NCBI RefSeq assembly: GCF_015706575.1
Contig: NW_024037053.1
Span: forward strand, 682,001-746,000
DNA: 64,000 nt
Direction of reading: 5' to 3'
Source of the DNA: Patiria miniata
Lineage: Eukaryota; Echinodermata; Asteroidea; Valvatida; Asterinidae
In this document: positions 35,218-46,700 of the stretch, in pieces
How the letters are laid out: every line of letters starts with the position of its first letter
How positions within the stretch are numbered: the first letter of the stretch is position 1
Translations under genes and position numbers: made by a program
Notes under the pieces: model-generated
What the model was told of the DNA's origin: nothing
Databases searched by the model: none
The model's input: the letters and a program-made list of their open reading frames with translations, nothing else

Positions 35218-37143
35218 GACAAATTTATTTCAAAAGACTTTTTTTCAGATAAACCGCAAAAAGACTTCTGCTAGAAACCAAGTAATTAATGACGCCTTTC
35301 AATTTATTCCCATTAAGTGTCAAGAAACTTCGTTACAAAGATCGTAATAGTGAGACCTGTTTTCTTTAGTGCTCTTTTCTACTGCCAAATTTTTAACATT
35401 TGTATCTGTTTTCATAATTGATATTTTGGTCAGGCAATACTATTTATTACTAGTCTGCAAGTGGGTGTCTTAATCCGATATTCCAGATGTCAATTTCAGT
35501 CATTTTGAAATCAGAGTGATAAATTTTGAGTGAGTCTTATTTAAAAGTAAACCAGTGTAAAACATACATTTGGTCCTATGGACTTTGTGCGCGAACAGGA
35601 GAGGGCGCTGTTTGACCGCTTTTGAGAACCCCAGAGGGAGGCACACAACGCGTGAACCATGAACGTATACTGTTTCACGGGCATAGGGTGCAAGTACACA
35701 TATATGGTGCGAAGTACACACGACTGATTCTTTTCTAAATCTGTTCAACCCTGTCGTTCAACCCGCATGAGCAATGCGAGTCATTGGCAATACGTCTAAA
35801 TGTGACTCCCAGTGGTCTCCCCCAACTCTCCCTTTGTAACCGTTGAGGGGGTACTTGTGCATGGAGTCTATACAGTGAACAGTAATGTTTAGAAGCTTTT
35901 CACTGTACAGTGATATATTGTTGATTCATAATTGTTAAATTTTTTATGATCTTCAGAAAATTCTGAAACGGGTACTTTCTTTCAAATAAATTTAATTTGT
36001 CTCATATACCTACAAAATCCGAACTGTTAAAATATGGATCAGGTGTGATTATACTGTTAAATTCATGAGATTTGTTGAGATATTTCGTCACAAAACTGCA
36101 GGTGGCATTTGCTCCGATATGCTAATTTTACTGATATTTAGTTGCTCACAATATGCTACAATCAGCCGAGCCAAAGTCTGCTCGGCCTACATATAGCCAA
36201 GCCACTAATGTGTTTAATCTGTATCTTCTCACATTAAGGGGTCAAAGGTCAGACCTCCCACATTATCCGCCCCATATCCGTGCCATCCCACCTGAACTTT
36301 AACCAAACCACACCATATGTGCCACAGTTTATCTCAACTGTTTTAGTTATTTATCATCTTGAAGTTGACGATAATGCAGCAGTTTTTCTCCAGTTTGCTG
36401 TAAACATCGAAAAAAAACTGAGAAAACACTGGATACCAAAAACTGTGTATCTCTATCAATGTATAACTAGGTTTTGTACCTAAATACACTGCTGAGTGTT
36501 CCATTCACGGTGTGTTATCTGTGTAGAACATCTCATGATGTTTATCTTAATGCCTTAATTTCTAAAGCATTTTTGCAGCTGTTTATTTTGTAAGTGTATC
36601 TATTTCTCAGCTAAACTGCCAAAAAAATTTGATCAACATTTTTTCCTTCAAATTTTTCTATTTGAAATAACAATGAACAATCAGCGTATATGTGAGTAAA
36701 TACATGTATGTGGTGAATGTTTTGTACGCATAGCAATAATTATTACGATGATAATGATAAAATTTCTTTCGCGATCAATAATTGTTATACTATTATATTT
36801 TCTCAGCAATCGGAACAAATTGTTCTCGTTTACCAAATCAAGTGTACTTAGTGCCTTAATTCAACTGATGAAATGAAATTGAAATCATTTTTTTTTTAAA
36901 GACTTTTCATGAATAGTGTAAATATATGTAAATGATAGTTAATTTATTTATTAATTCATGATCATATGAAGTACATGTATTATTAGAATGTTTTGTGGTT
37001 GCAGGGTTTTGTAAAATCAAATTCAGTTGTCTACGAACAAATTTGTAAATATTTATAGAAACTTTTTTTTTTAAGTGAGTAAAGTGAGACTTTTTGTCGG
37101 TGATTATCATCTTAATGTGTTTAATTACCTACAACAAAAGCTC
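35218..37143. other. KIF19–SANS intergenic, no recognised gene
   Basis: AT-rich with possible poly(A) signals (AATAAA at 35995-36000). It may hold the end of the KIF19 transcript. Many stops in all frames; no repeat family identified. Confidence 0.4.
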
Positions 37144-37890
37144 AGAATAGACCTTATTCACGGGGAGCCATTTTTGATCTTGTTCCCTGAATCTATTTTA
37201 TGAATTGCAAACTATTGAATGGGATGGTGCCAGACTAATTTTCTGATTGGAGTGTATTGTGGCTTACGGGTGCACGCCTGCAATAAAATTCCCATAGACA
37301 CTAGTGCTAAATGCCCATACATGTACTTCAAAATTCATTTAAAAATACTCAGAACTCTCACAGGTATTCAAGCTGAACAGAAAAATGATGATCAACATGT
37401 CATCTTTCATTTTCTTTTCAATTTTTGGTGGGTTGACCATTGACTTTTTTTGAGATATTCTCACCCAAAGAAGAACACGCCTAAAACGAATGATGTGTCC
37501 CAAACTGGAAAAGTAGCCATTTTGAAAAAGAATCCCTCCACAACATGGCTAAATAGCGCCACTTTCGGGCCCGATTGCATCCAAAAGTCCAGTGCCACAT
37601 GTCTTCAATTCCCCAATTCCATGGCTCTCAGAACTCTCTAATATAGAATATTTTGAAGGTTTAACTTTTATTCATGAGCTCGGCGGACGGATTTTTGACC
37701 TATTCACAGGCGTGCACCCTCACAACATTTAGGTTAATCACATATTTTGAATTATTCATCAGAGCAGATTGGAATTAATTTGTTAATGATCTTTATAACA
37801 TTGCATTCATTTTTACTAGCAAGTGCCAAAAATGAAGACTTTATCTCACTTTCAGTTTAAAATGGCCGCTTCGTGAATAAAGTCTATTAG
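37144..37890. mobile_element. ~745-bp TIR element
   Basis: The ends AATAGACCTTATTCACGGGG (left) and CGTGAATAAAGTCTATTAG (right, inverted), followed inward by GCCATTTT / AAAATGGCCG. CCTTATTCAC also recurs around GTGCACGCCTG / CAGGCGTGCAC at ~37271 and ~37708, extending the pairing. Confidence 0.72.
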
Positions 37891-38199
37891 AAAATGTTTT
37901 TCTCATTAAAGATTTGCCCAAAAATTTGCGTTTCTCCAACAAAACGCCCCTCTATGGCCAAGCATTTGCATGCATTTCCCCCAGACCGTTAGGTCAATAT
38001 TAAATCATCTTTTTCGTAGTGCACTTAGTGCTAGACACTGCATTGGACGGGTATTAATTGTGAAAAGCACATTAGAAGTTCTGTCTTTTAATCGTCTCTC
38101 ATATTTTCGAACAAATTTCAAATTGAGTTGCATTTTGGGCAAAGCCTTATATTTGTTATTTATTTTTTTGTTATTACTTGTTTTTATTGTAAAATAGTT

Positions 38200-39149
38200 A
38201 TTGCTTTTTTTTTATTTGGGGGAGGGGTGTTGATTTTATTTCTCAGTGTGTAATCAGTGTTTCAATTTTTTGTTTCAGATAAACAATCTGAAATGAAAGT
38301 TGACCTTAATTTTGAGATCTATGCAGTAAGCAATAGTAACAATAGCAGTAGTGCCATTTCATTTTCTTTATTGGCAAGTCACGATTCCTAGCTATAAATT
38401 GGATATGATTCAGATGTTTGGGCGCAATATTTTTCAAGGTTTCTCTGCAGATAATTTGTCTTTCCCATAAATAAAAACTACATAGTAATAATGTACCTGC
38501 TTTTTATTGGATATTATGTAATTATTGAAGGTACATGTATTTATTGCGACTTGTTTTGGCCAGGTTCTTTGCGGAGTATAAGGTAACTTTTCTGGCGACA
38601 GTATTCGACTTCAAAATGAGTTATTTGGCGATCAAACTTTCCTCTTTCTAAAAGGGCAAGTAAATAAGGTCTTAATTGTATCAGGAAATTTCAGGATTCT
38701 TTCATCGAATTGTATAAGTGTTGGCTCCAAAAACCAAATTCGACTCGCATCTTGCTATAAAACCATATATAAAAAACGAGTTAGAAATGAAAGCTTTGGT
38801 AATCCTTTTTGAAATTATGGTCTTGTAATTCAAATATTGAATGATGGTCTTGTAATTCAATTATTGAATGTAATTCAATAAATTCAACTTGAAAGTATAA
38901 GGTTGTCTGAGCAATCATTAAAAGTGAGCCTTTCCTTGCAATGTTCCCTTGGGAAATCTTTTGTGTCGTAGTACGCACTACGACTTTTTACGCACTGACG
39001 ATTGGAGCGAACGTATCACGTCATCACCGTAAAAAGGAACTTCACATTTCCACTGAAACCGAGGGTCCAAGTGGTGTCATTAATTTTGTTGGGAGGGTTA
39101 TCACTACAGAGCCTCGGTTCCGATGCTAATTTGAAATTCGACTGTACAG
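38200..39149. other. AT-rich intergenic DNA
   Basis: No gene recognised. A short repeat GATGGTCTTGTAATTCAA occurs twice around 38816-38860. The stretch near 38965-39130 is less AT-rich but has no exon signature. Confidence 0.4.
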
Positions 39150-39668
39150 TGGGTGAGTTCGTTTAGCTCACCCGGTTCGACACGGGTCATCCATGTGCCG
39201 TTCGATTAGCTCTGACGTCATTCTCGTGGCTAACCCGGGTCGGTCACCACCCACAGACCCTGCTCGTGGAGCAGAGTCACTGGTGAAAAGTACGTCACGC
39301 ATGCGTCGTTCATTCCCTAGAAACGGACAAAATGGCGGCCGGACGGCGGAAATCTTAAGTGGACTTCAAAATTGGAAGTATAAACTTTAAAGGTAATCAT
39401 TTATTGAATTCATTGACTTTTGGAGCTATAATTATTCCAGCCAATCTTTTTTTAGCTTTGCAATTGACTTGAAAAGCAGTAAATCTCAAACTAAAACCCA
39501 AATCCGAAACGGGCGTTTTTGTCAGTGACATGGGCCGGCTACAGCTGTTGCTGCGGGCTCGCGTCACGTGAGGATCGTGATGGCTCGCAGTTTAGCGTTC
39601 GATTAGGCTGTCGTGGCTAACCCGTCCGCCTTCACCCGTGTCATCCCGGGTGAGCTAAACGAACGAAC
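39150..39668. mobile_element. TIR element (GGGTGAGTTCGTTTAGCTC)
   Basis: GGGTGAGTTCGTTTAGCTCA at the left and GGGTGAGCTAAACGAACGAA at the right are inverted. The TIRs continue through CACGGGTCATCC / GTGTCATCCCG and TCGTGGCTAACCCG (in both halves). The interior is GC-rich, including CAAAATGGCGGCCGGACGGC. Confidence 0.75.
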
Positions 39669-39671
39669 CCG

Positions 39672-40223
39672 TTATGTCCCCCAAAAAAGTGTCCGTCTGA
39701 CTGTTTTTAAAATAACTACAAAACCATGTGGTCAATTTTGAATTATTTTTTTATTGTGCAGATACTCTCAACCCCTGTGAGTTTCATGTAATTTCAGTCA
39801 CGCATCACTGCACAATTGCCAATTGAGCACAACATTTTTTTGACACTGTGACCATGCTGTGTAAAATCCTGCATGTTGTGAAAAAAGGCTGTATATGGTT
39901 TGGGATTGGAATCATTTTGCTCTCGAGTATAGCTAGGCAAATGATTCCAATCCCAACTGCAGCCCTTTTCACAACATGGAAGATTTTACACAGCTTTACA
40001 CGCAGTACTGAATTTGAAAAAGTCAAAGAACTTGGTCACAGTGTCCAAAAATGTTGTGCGCAATTGACAATTGTCCAGTGATGCGTGACTGAAATTAAAT
40101 GAAACCCGTATAGGTTGAGGCCGCTTAGGAATATCTGCAAAACCAAACATTTTCAAAATTGACCTCCTGATTGTGCAGTTGTTTCAAAAATAGTAAGACG
40201 GACACTTTTGGGGGGACATACTA
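39672..40223. mobile_element. ~550-bp foldback (TATGTCCCCC ends)
   Basis: Left TATGTCCCCCAAAAAAGTGT and right, inverted, ACACTTTTGGGGGGACATA. The arms are paired for ~240 bases: CAGTCACGCATCACTG / CAGTGATGCGTGACTG, GGGATTGGAATCATTT / AAATGATTCCAATCCC. A TA at each border would fit a Tc1/mariner-type target site. It abuts the previous element. Confidence 0.8.
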
Positions 40224-41857
40224 TAGATCGTTTCGCAGTGCGGCCATCTTTGATCATGCGTGTTTATTTTTCAACAAGGATGTGCATGTCGGGTATAGGC
40301 CCTGCGCTTCCATGAACTAACAAAACATTCCTCAAAAGATGGCTTCTTAATGCAATCAATCTATATGAAGACACGCTTGGTCTTACACAAGTACCTGATG
40401 CCACATATTGTGAGGGGGGCAACAAAGCAACAAACACTGATTATATCGGTGTCCAAATTGAAATGATTTAATGGATAGTACAACTTAAGCAAAACGGGGA
40501 AACTCCTGTTTTAGTTGAACTCTTCAGTTCTTCGCTTTGTCGGAATTGGCCTTTATAATGGACAAAATGGAGGAAGACCAGAATTAATAAACATATTGCA
40601 TTTTATTTTTGTACATCTTACATATCAGCACTGGGTAATAATTCTCGCTTTTTGCCACAATGAACAAAGTACTAAGTTATTGTGGCTACTCTTGAAAACA
40701 TATTTTAATAGGTTTGACCTCAAGAATTTGTAATTCTTCCTAGTGAGAGGATAAGCATTTTTTTATCACAAAAAATAGGTATACAAAATTAAACCATGCA
40801 TACATGTACTTTCGTTTTGAATTTTCAACACGTGCGTTTTTTTACGGTCGATTTTGAAATTTGCAAATATGTAGGTAAAGGGTAGCTCAAGTTATAATTA
40901 TATGAATGGTTTTCAAAAGGAAATCGATAAGTCTTGTGCTACTAAGTCAATTCTTGTCATGTAACTAATGTGAAACGTCATGCATTTCAACACTTTTCTC
41001 GATGTTTCATGACATAGGTAAAGATGTACATCTGTTTGCTCACTTGCTGGACTTTATTGAATGAATACCTTTCATTCACAAATTTATATCTATGAATACA
41101 ACTATTGGAGATTTAATATATTTCAGCCAACATCGTCAAAAATGAGTATACATACAGCTTCATCCTAAATCTACCTGAAACGATCAATGAATTTTAGGTT
41201 CTTATGTTAAAAAAGAAAGGGAAAACAACAACAAAAGTTCGGCAGAAATTCGAGCAAGACGATTGGTTTAGCGATCGCGTGACGTCACGTTGGTCAAACA
41301 GCGGATACTCCACATTGTATTTCACTGTGTTAATTTAAAGGTAAACCAACAAGAAAAGAGGGGGAAAAGAACAAACGACGCTTCCTTTTTTTCAAGAAAA
41401 AGCTCAGAACTTGTCTTTGAAAACATTACTAGTCAGAATACACTTCTTAGGAATTAAGTACGTACCAAATTGAATGAAAAAAGGGTGTTCTTTTTTAAAG
41501 TATTTTCTTTATATAGAGTAACATATAATATTTGATATCTATTGTGTATGTACATTGGTTGGCGTCGAGAGAATTTGAGAAGTTTGGAAAAATTGATCGA
41601 CATATGACCATACTTAATTGATATATTTACATTGTATTTTCTAGTACCAAATACCTCTCATAGAGAATCTTGGTCCTATAATTATAGAATTATTTTTCGC
41701 GCATTTTGTCGGCAATTTTATTATGAAATATTCTGCCACCATGGCATATTATATCTCATTTTAGTCATAGTTAGCCATCTTGTTTGTACACAATGTATAT
41801 CGATACAGACGATAAATCCAATGTGAAGCTATTTTTAAAAAGACCATTGGTCTTTGT
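40224..41857. other. AT-rich intergenic DNA
   Basis: No gene or complete element recognised. The start (CGCAGTGCGGCCATCTTTGA) slightly resembles the inner end of the 37-kb element. Confidence 0.4.
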
Positions 41858-42346
41858 GTACAGGGTGAGTAAAAAAAAAAACCAAAACCAAATTGCAGAA
41901 CCAATTTTTGAATGAAGTTTTACCTGTAGCACTTTTGAAATCCAGGATATGAAAGCCCAATCAATGAGCTTTATATTAATACAATCAAATCAACAATGTA
42001 CTTTTCAAGTAACGAAATTATGAGCACAAACACCGTTTTAAAGTTCTGTTCACGGATCACAAAAAAGGTAATTGTTCTTTCAGCAAAAAGAAAACAATTC
42101 ACATGCATCCCTATGAGAATGAACACTTACTTTTTTTGTGATCCGCGGACAGAAGTTTAAAACGGCGTTTGTGTTCCGTTCCGGAACTTGAAAAGCACAT
42201 GGGTGATTTGAATGATTCTTGTACTAAAAGAAAGCTTAATGTCTGGGCTTTCATATCCGAGATTTTGAAAGTGCTACAAGCAAAATTTCATTCAAAAATT
42301 GTTCCTGCCATTTGGGTTTCGTTTTTTTGCACTCACCCTGTATTTT
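41858..42346. mobile_element. CAGGGTGAGT-type element, uninterrupted copy
   Basis: Ends CAGGGTGAGTAAAAAA and, inverted, GCACTCACCCTG. The interior has a nested inverted pair around ~42060-42165 (TCACAAAAAAGGTAATTGTT / TTTTTTTGTGATCCGCGG). It matches the split copy at 4037-4606. Confidence 0.75.
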
Positions 42347-42586
42347 ACTCAGTCCATGCAGTTACAGATGTAGAATATTTTGCACCAGGTGATATGTGAC
42401 AAATAGTCCAATAGCAGGCCTGTCCAAAAAGTTGTGAAGCGTCACTTTGTTGAAATCCCGCCGACATGTCATATTCGTATTTAGAATCAACGTGATGGTT
42501 GCTTGTAATAGTCTGGTACCACTACCAGCTACTGAGTATCAGTACTGATCAAGCTTAATTTACTGGGCACCCAAGTAAACGCGATT

Positions 42587-43736
42587 TTACAGGTGTGTGT
42601 CTGTCATGACTCCCGGGTTATTCATGGCGTGCCTTCGTCGAGAAATGGCATCAGTCAGTTTCCTCCTCGGGCCCAGAGGCAGGCCGAGCTTCATAAAGTC
42701 ATCATCACTCAGCAGCATGAGCGCCGTGAGATCGATCTCTTCTCCGGTGAACACCGGCAGGTAATCAAGGAGATTGTGTGTCGCAAGGAAGAACTCTAGA
42801 TCGCTGGTCCCCGGCCGGACATCCTCGTCGTCATCGTCGTCTAGAACGTCTGGATTCCAGTCCAGGCCGTTGGAGTTCTGATCAGTTGACGATTGTTTAC
42901 GATCCTCCTCGGGCTTGGACACGTGTATTTGGGGGACCTTGGGATCGCTGTTGGTTGTCCTGTAGTCGTGCTCGATGTCCAGGTTGTTGAGTAGGTCTTC
43001 CTCCAATGTATCGACTCCATCTCCGGGCTTTCTCGGCGGTAAGCTCTGTATCATAGAACCGGCAAACGCGGGCTGCCAGAAGCTCTGCTCTCTAATGTCG
43101 GGCCGCCTGTCCTTGTCCTCGTCACCGCTGTCGTTGTCATTTCCGCCCTCACTAATGCTGGACCTGGAGCCAGCCGTTGATCCGCTGCGGTTGTCCTCGG
43201 AGTAGCTGGTACCGGGCATCAGTGACGATTGAGACCGCCCCCTTTTGTTGGCAGCCCCGTTGGAGGATGTGATCTCGGAGAACAGCGCCCCGGTGCTGTG
43301 TCTGTGGGAATGCTCATGTGCCCTACCGACCACCGGGCTGGAGCCTACACTCCTGCCTCCAGCTTTCTTCTTGTACAGGCCGCCCTGCTTGGCCGATTCT
43401 TTCTTCTCCTCTTTCTTTAGCCACTTGGTGTGCTCGGCCTGCATCTTGCGCAGCTTCTTGACTCGCTTGTCTGCTTCCACCAGGGCCTTCTCCTTCAGCT
43501 TCTTGACCTCTTTGGGGCTTTTGGCCGACTGTTCAGCTGCCACCTCGTCCAGGAAAGCCAGGCAGGCTTTGTGGTTGTTCTCGGCAGCCAGGTCCTTGGC
43601 CGTGCGGTAGTCGTTGGTCAGGGACCAGACGTTGCAGCCGAAGGACACCAGGAAAGTCACAGTGTTGACGTGGCCGGAGAGGGCGGCGTAGTGGAGTGCC
43701 GTGTGGCCCTGGATGTCACACAGGTCTGGGTTGCCT
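42587..43736 (-). CDS. USH1G: SANS exon 2 (ankyrin, central region, SAM, PDZ ligand)
   Basis: The open frame extends upstream of 43736 but that part is intronic: the acceptor GACTGCAG at 43737-43740 restores the ankyrin alignment. The exon carries FLVSFGCNVW, the lysine-rich segment, an acidic run near DDDDDEDV, the SAM domain and terminal MTDTHL. It is GC-rich relative to its surroundings. Confidence 0.93.
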
Positions 43737-46700
43737 CTGCAGTCAAGAAAAGGGCAGTCAACAAATACGTGTGAGTTGAGAAGAAACTCCTCAACAGTGA
43801 CTCTAGTCATCATTGATGTGCCCTACAATAAACATCAAGGGGTACTTGTGTTCGAGCGTGTTAACACGAGTATACTCCTAAGCGCACGAACAACAGGGGT
43901 ACGACCAGCGGGTTAGCACGGGTCAAAAATTGACACTTTTCTGGGTCAATAATTTTTATATGACACTTTGGCCATGGTTTGGCCGGGTTAAAAATGACCA
44001 GGGAAATGATCCAGAAATGTGTCATTTTGACTCGGGAGACTACCCAGATTCATGCTGAGTATACTCTCGGTCAGACCGGGAAATATACTCTTGCACCGAG
44101 AGCCTAATGCGCACGCAACATTTTCCTGCACTAGGGTAGCAAGAGTAACACGCTCGAACGCACCCGGGTTTTTTTACCTAATACTTTTATAGGGTTACAG
44201 TTGACTCCTTCTCCCGGGTCAAAATGACATCTCAGGATCATTTCCGGGTCATTTTAACCCGGAAACCATGGCCTAAGTGCCATATATTGACCCAGAAAAG
44301 TGTCAATCTTGACCCCGAAAAAAATGTCATTTTGACCTTGGAACGTACGTAATAATTCTGGGTTGAGCAGGGACTGACTTGTGGTTCTGATCTGATAACC
44401 AAAGATTATATTCCCCGGACTGAGGTAGTGGGATCAAAATGGTGTATCCGCAAACCTCTCTGCAAAGTTCGCTTTATATCAAGTTTCTGAAAATTTCACC
44501 TACCCATCAATGTTCGAAGAGTAAACTTCACTTGTTTCACATCACAGCGCATTTTACTGAGGTATAAGTGAGCCTTTTAACATATATCGACATTCACCGT
44601 GATTTGAGCAATGCTGTATCCCCATAGACGGATGGGGTGGGTGGTATGTAGGGGTGGGGAGGGGGAAAACTCGGATAGTACGTTGGTGATTCCACGGAGC
44701 TATACAAAAAGCTCCATGGTGCTAAGTGGGTTATACTCCGTTCCATGCCTGGAATGTGCCCGGACCGAGTGCCATAATTCCTTCAATCATCGGACTATAA
44801 AAGATTATTTGGGGGGGGGGGGAACCCTGGTTGACCATGATTATTTCACTGTGTGGGTAGACTCAGTAGACTTCTTATATATTGATTTTGAAGAGGATTA
44901 TTAAGCCGTTATCGTTATGATAGTTAATATGTCACTTGTCTATGGTGCGAGTTGATATGATAAGGTGGATTTACTTATCTGCTGCATGATGCAATTAATA
45001 GTTGGCAAAGTGTCTTTTAAAATGAAGATAATGAAATCTACTTTTGCGCAACAGCTTCACATGCCCTGCTACATTAATTAGACAACCCTGGCTCTATCTA
45101 TTGACATAAATTTGACGAATTTGTCTAGCGGTGGAGCACAGGCCTCATGATCGTAAGTTTATTGTGGGTTCAAGCCTCGGCGTGGCCAACCGTGTTGTTC
45201 CCCTGAGCAAGGCGCTTTACCTCAAGTCCTCTTAACCCAGGTGTAAAATGAGTGCTGGCATTAATCAATGCTGGGAAGGTAACAGACTCGCTGTGGAGGA
45301 GGTGTGGCGATCCCCCCATAGCGGCATATAAGTCGGCCCAATCGCTAACGAAAGAGATGGGCACTCCGTTCCTGTGAACACAGGTTCGTCCCCTTTACTT
45401 CTACTGTAAATAAAACACTACTGAGCACCTCTCGCTCAAAATATCGACTCAGTAACAAGGGCGGATCCAGAACACAATTTTGGGGGGGGCCAAAAAAAAT
45501 TTTGGTCCCCCAAAAAAGTGGGTCAAAAAAATTACGGCGTGGGGTTCGGGGCCCGCTTAAGGGGCCCGAAATTTTTTTGGATTCTAGATGCTCTGTGGTG
45601 CGATCTGAGGCAATTTCTGACCACTTTAACCAATGTTTTTTTGAGGAAAAGATGGTGGTGTACTCATTGCCTGCCTTTATTGCGATGTCACATAAAAAAA
45701 AAAGTTGGTTTCGTTTTTTTTTTTGGGGGGGGCATGGCCCCCTTTGGCCCCCCCCCCCTGGATCCGCCCTTGCTTAGTAATCAGTACAGAAATTCCTTAG
45801 CAACATTCTCTTTATTTTGCCCAAAACAGTGGAAATGTGTACGAAATTATGCAATTAGGACAAATTGATTCCGAAATAAGTTGCGCTTTAATTAGACACG
45901 TGTAACTTGCACGTTTTTACAAAAGTGAAACTTTTTTTTCGGTATCGTTTGTCGTAAATTGCTTAATTTCGTACGCAGTGTCACTGTTTTGGGCCAAATA
46001 AACAGTATGGCTGGATTGCTAAGGAATTTCTGTACTGATTAGTCGTTATTTGAGCGAGATTTGCGCAGTAATTTTTTCAGTTGGACAAAAAAGTAATACT
46101 AATAGGGGGACTTTTTTTGGGGTTGAGTGAAAATAGGCATAGAATCTGAAGATGATGCCGTGTATAGGCCTACCTCACAATGTTATAACACCCCGATCAT
46201 ATCCATATTCTTCAAACCTCCTCTTATTTCGATTTCAGATTCAGACTCTAAATAATAGCTTTATCATATAATGAGGTGTTACAGTGACCCTTACGCTCTG
46301 CGACTCAATTTTCTTGGATATCAGGGATGTCAAATACCGTAGCAATACCAAACCAAAGTTTAGAAGTTTCGGTTCGATTATTAAATGCTTACAAAATAGT
46401 TTCAGGGGAAAATAAATGAGAAAATAATGACCTTTCCCTATCAGCACAAATCTGGCGAACAGAAACCTAAAAATGCTGGTACATGTAGGTCTCTCCTATC
46501 CGGTACTTGACATAATCCTACCGGTAACTATCTTAATCTAACACAGAATTTGCGGGGTTTGTTGACACATGGTGCATGCAATTATTATAGGGATCGAGAG
46601 GTGTGACTTGTTGAACTTCGTTCCCAAGTTCAATAGCTGCCAGTCCGGCTAAGAATAAACACAATAGATCATGTGACATCCATACCCGGTTAAAAAAATG

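Noticed and set aside
43229..43774. Plus-strand open frames opposite SANS exon 2
   Set aside because: They are antisense shadows of a GC-rich coding exon.
43737..43813. Upstream extension of SANS exon 2 to an ATG at 43813
   Set aside because: The acceptor at 43737-43740 and the phase-2 join to exon 1 reproduce the conserved ankyrin repeat; the extension does not.
45502..45868. Open frames rich in G, P and F around 45.5-45.9 kb and 63.5-63.9 kb
   Set aside because: They lie within the CAAGGGCGGATCC elements and arise from poly(G)/poly(C) tracts.
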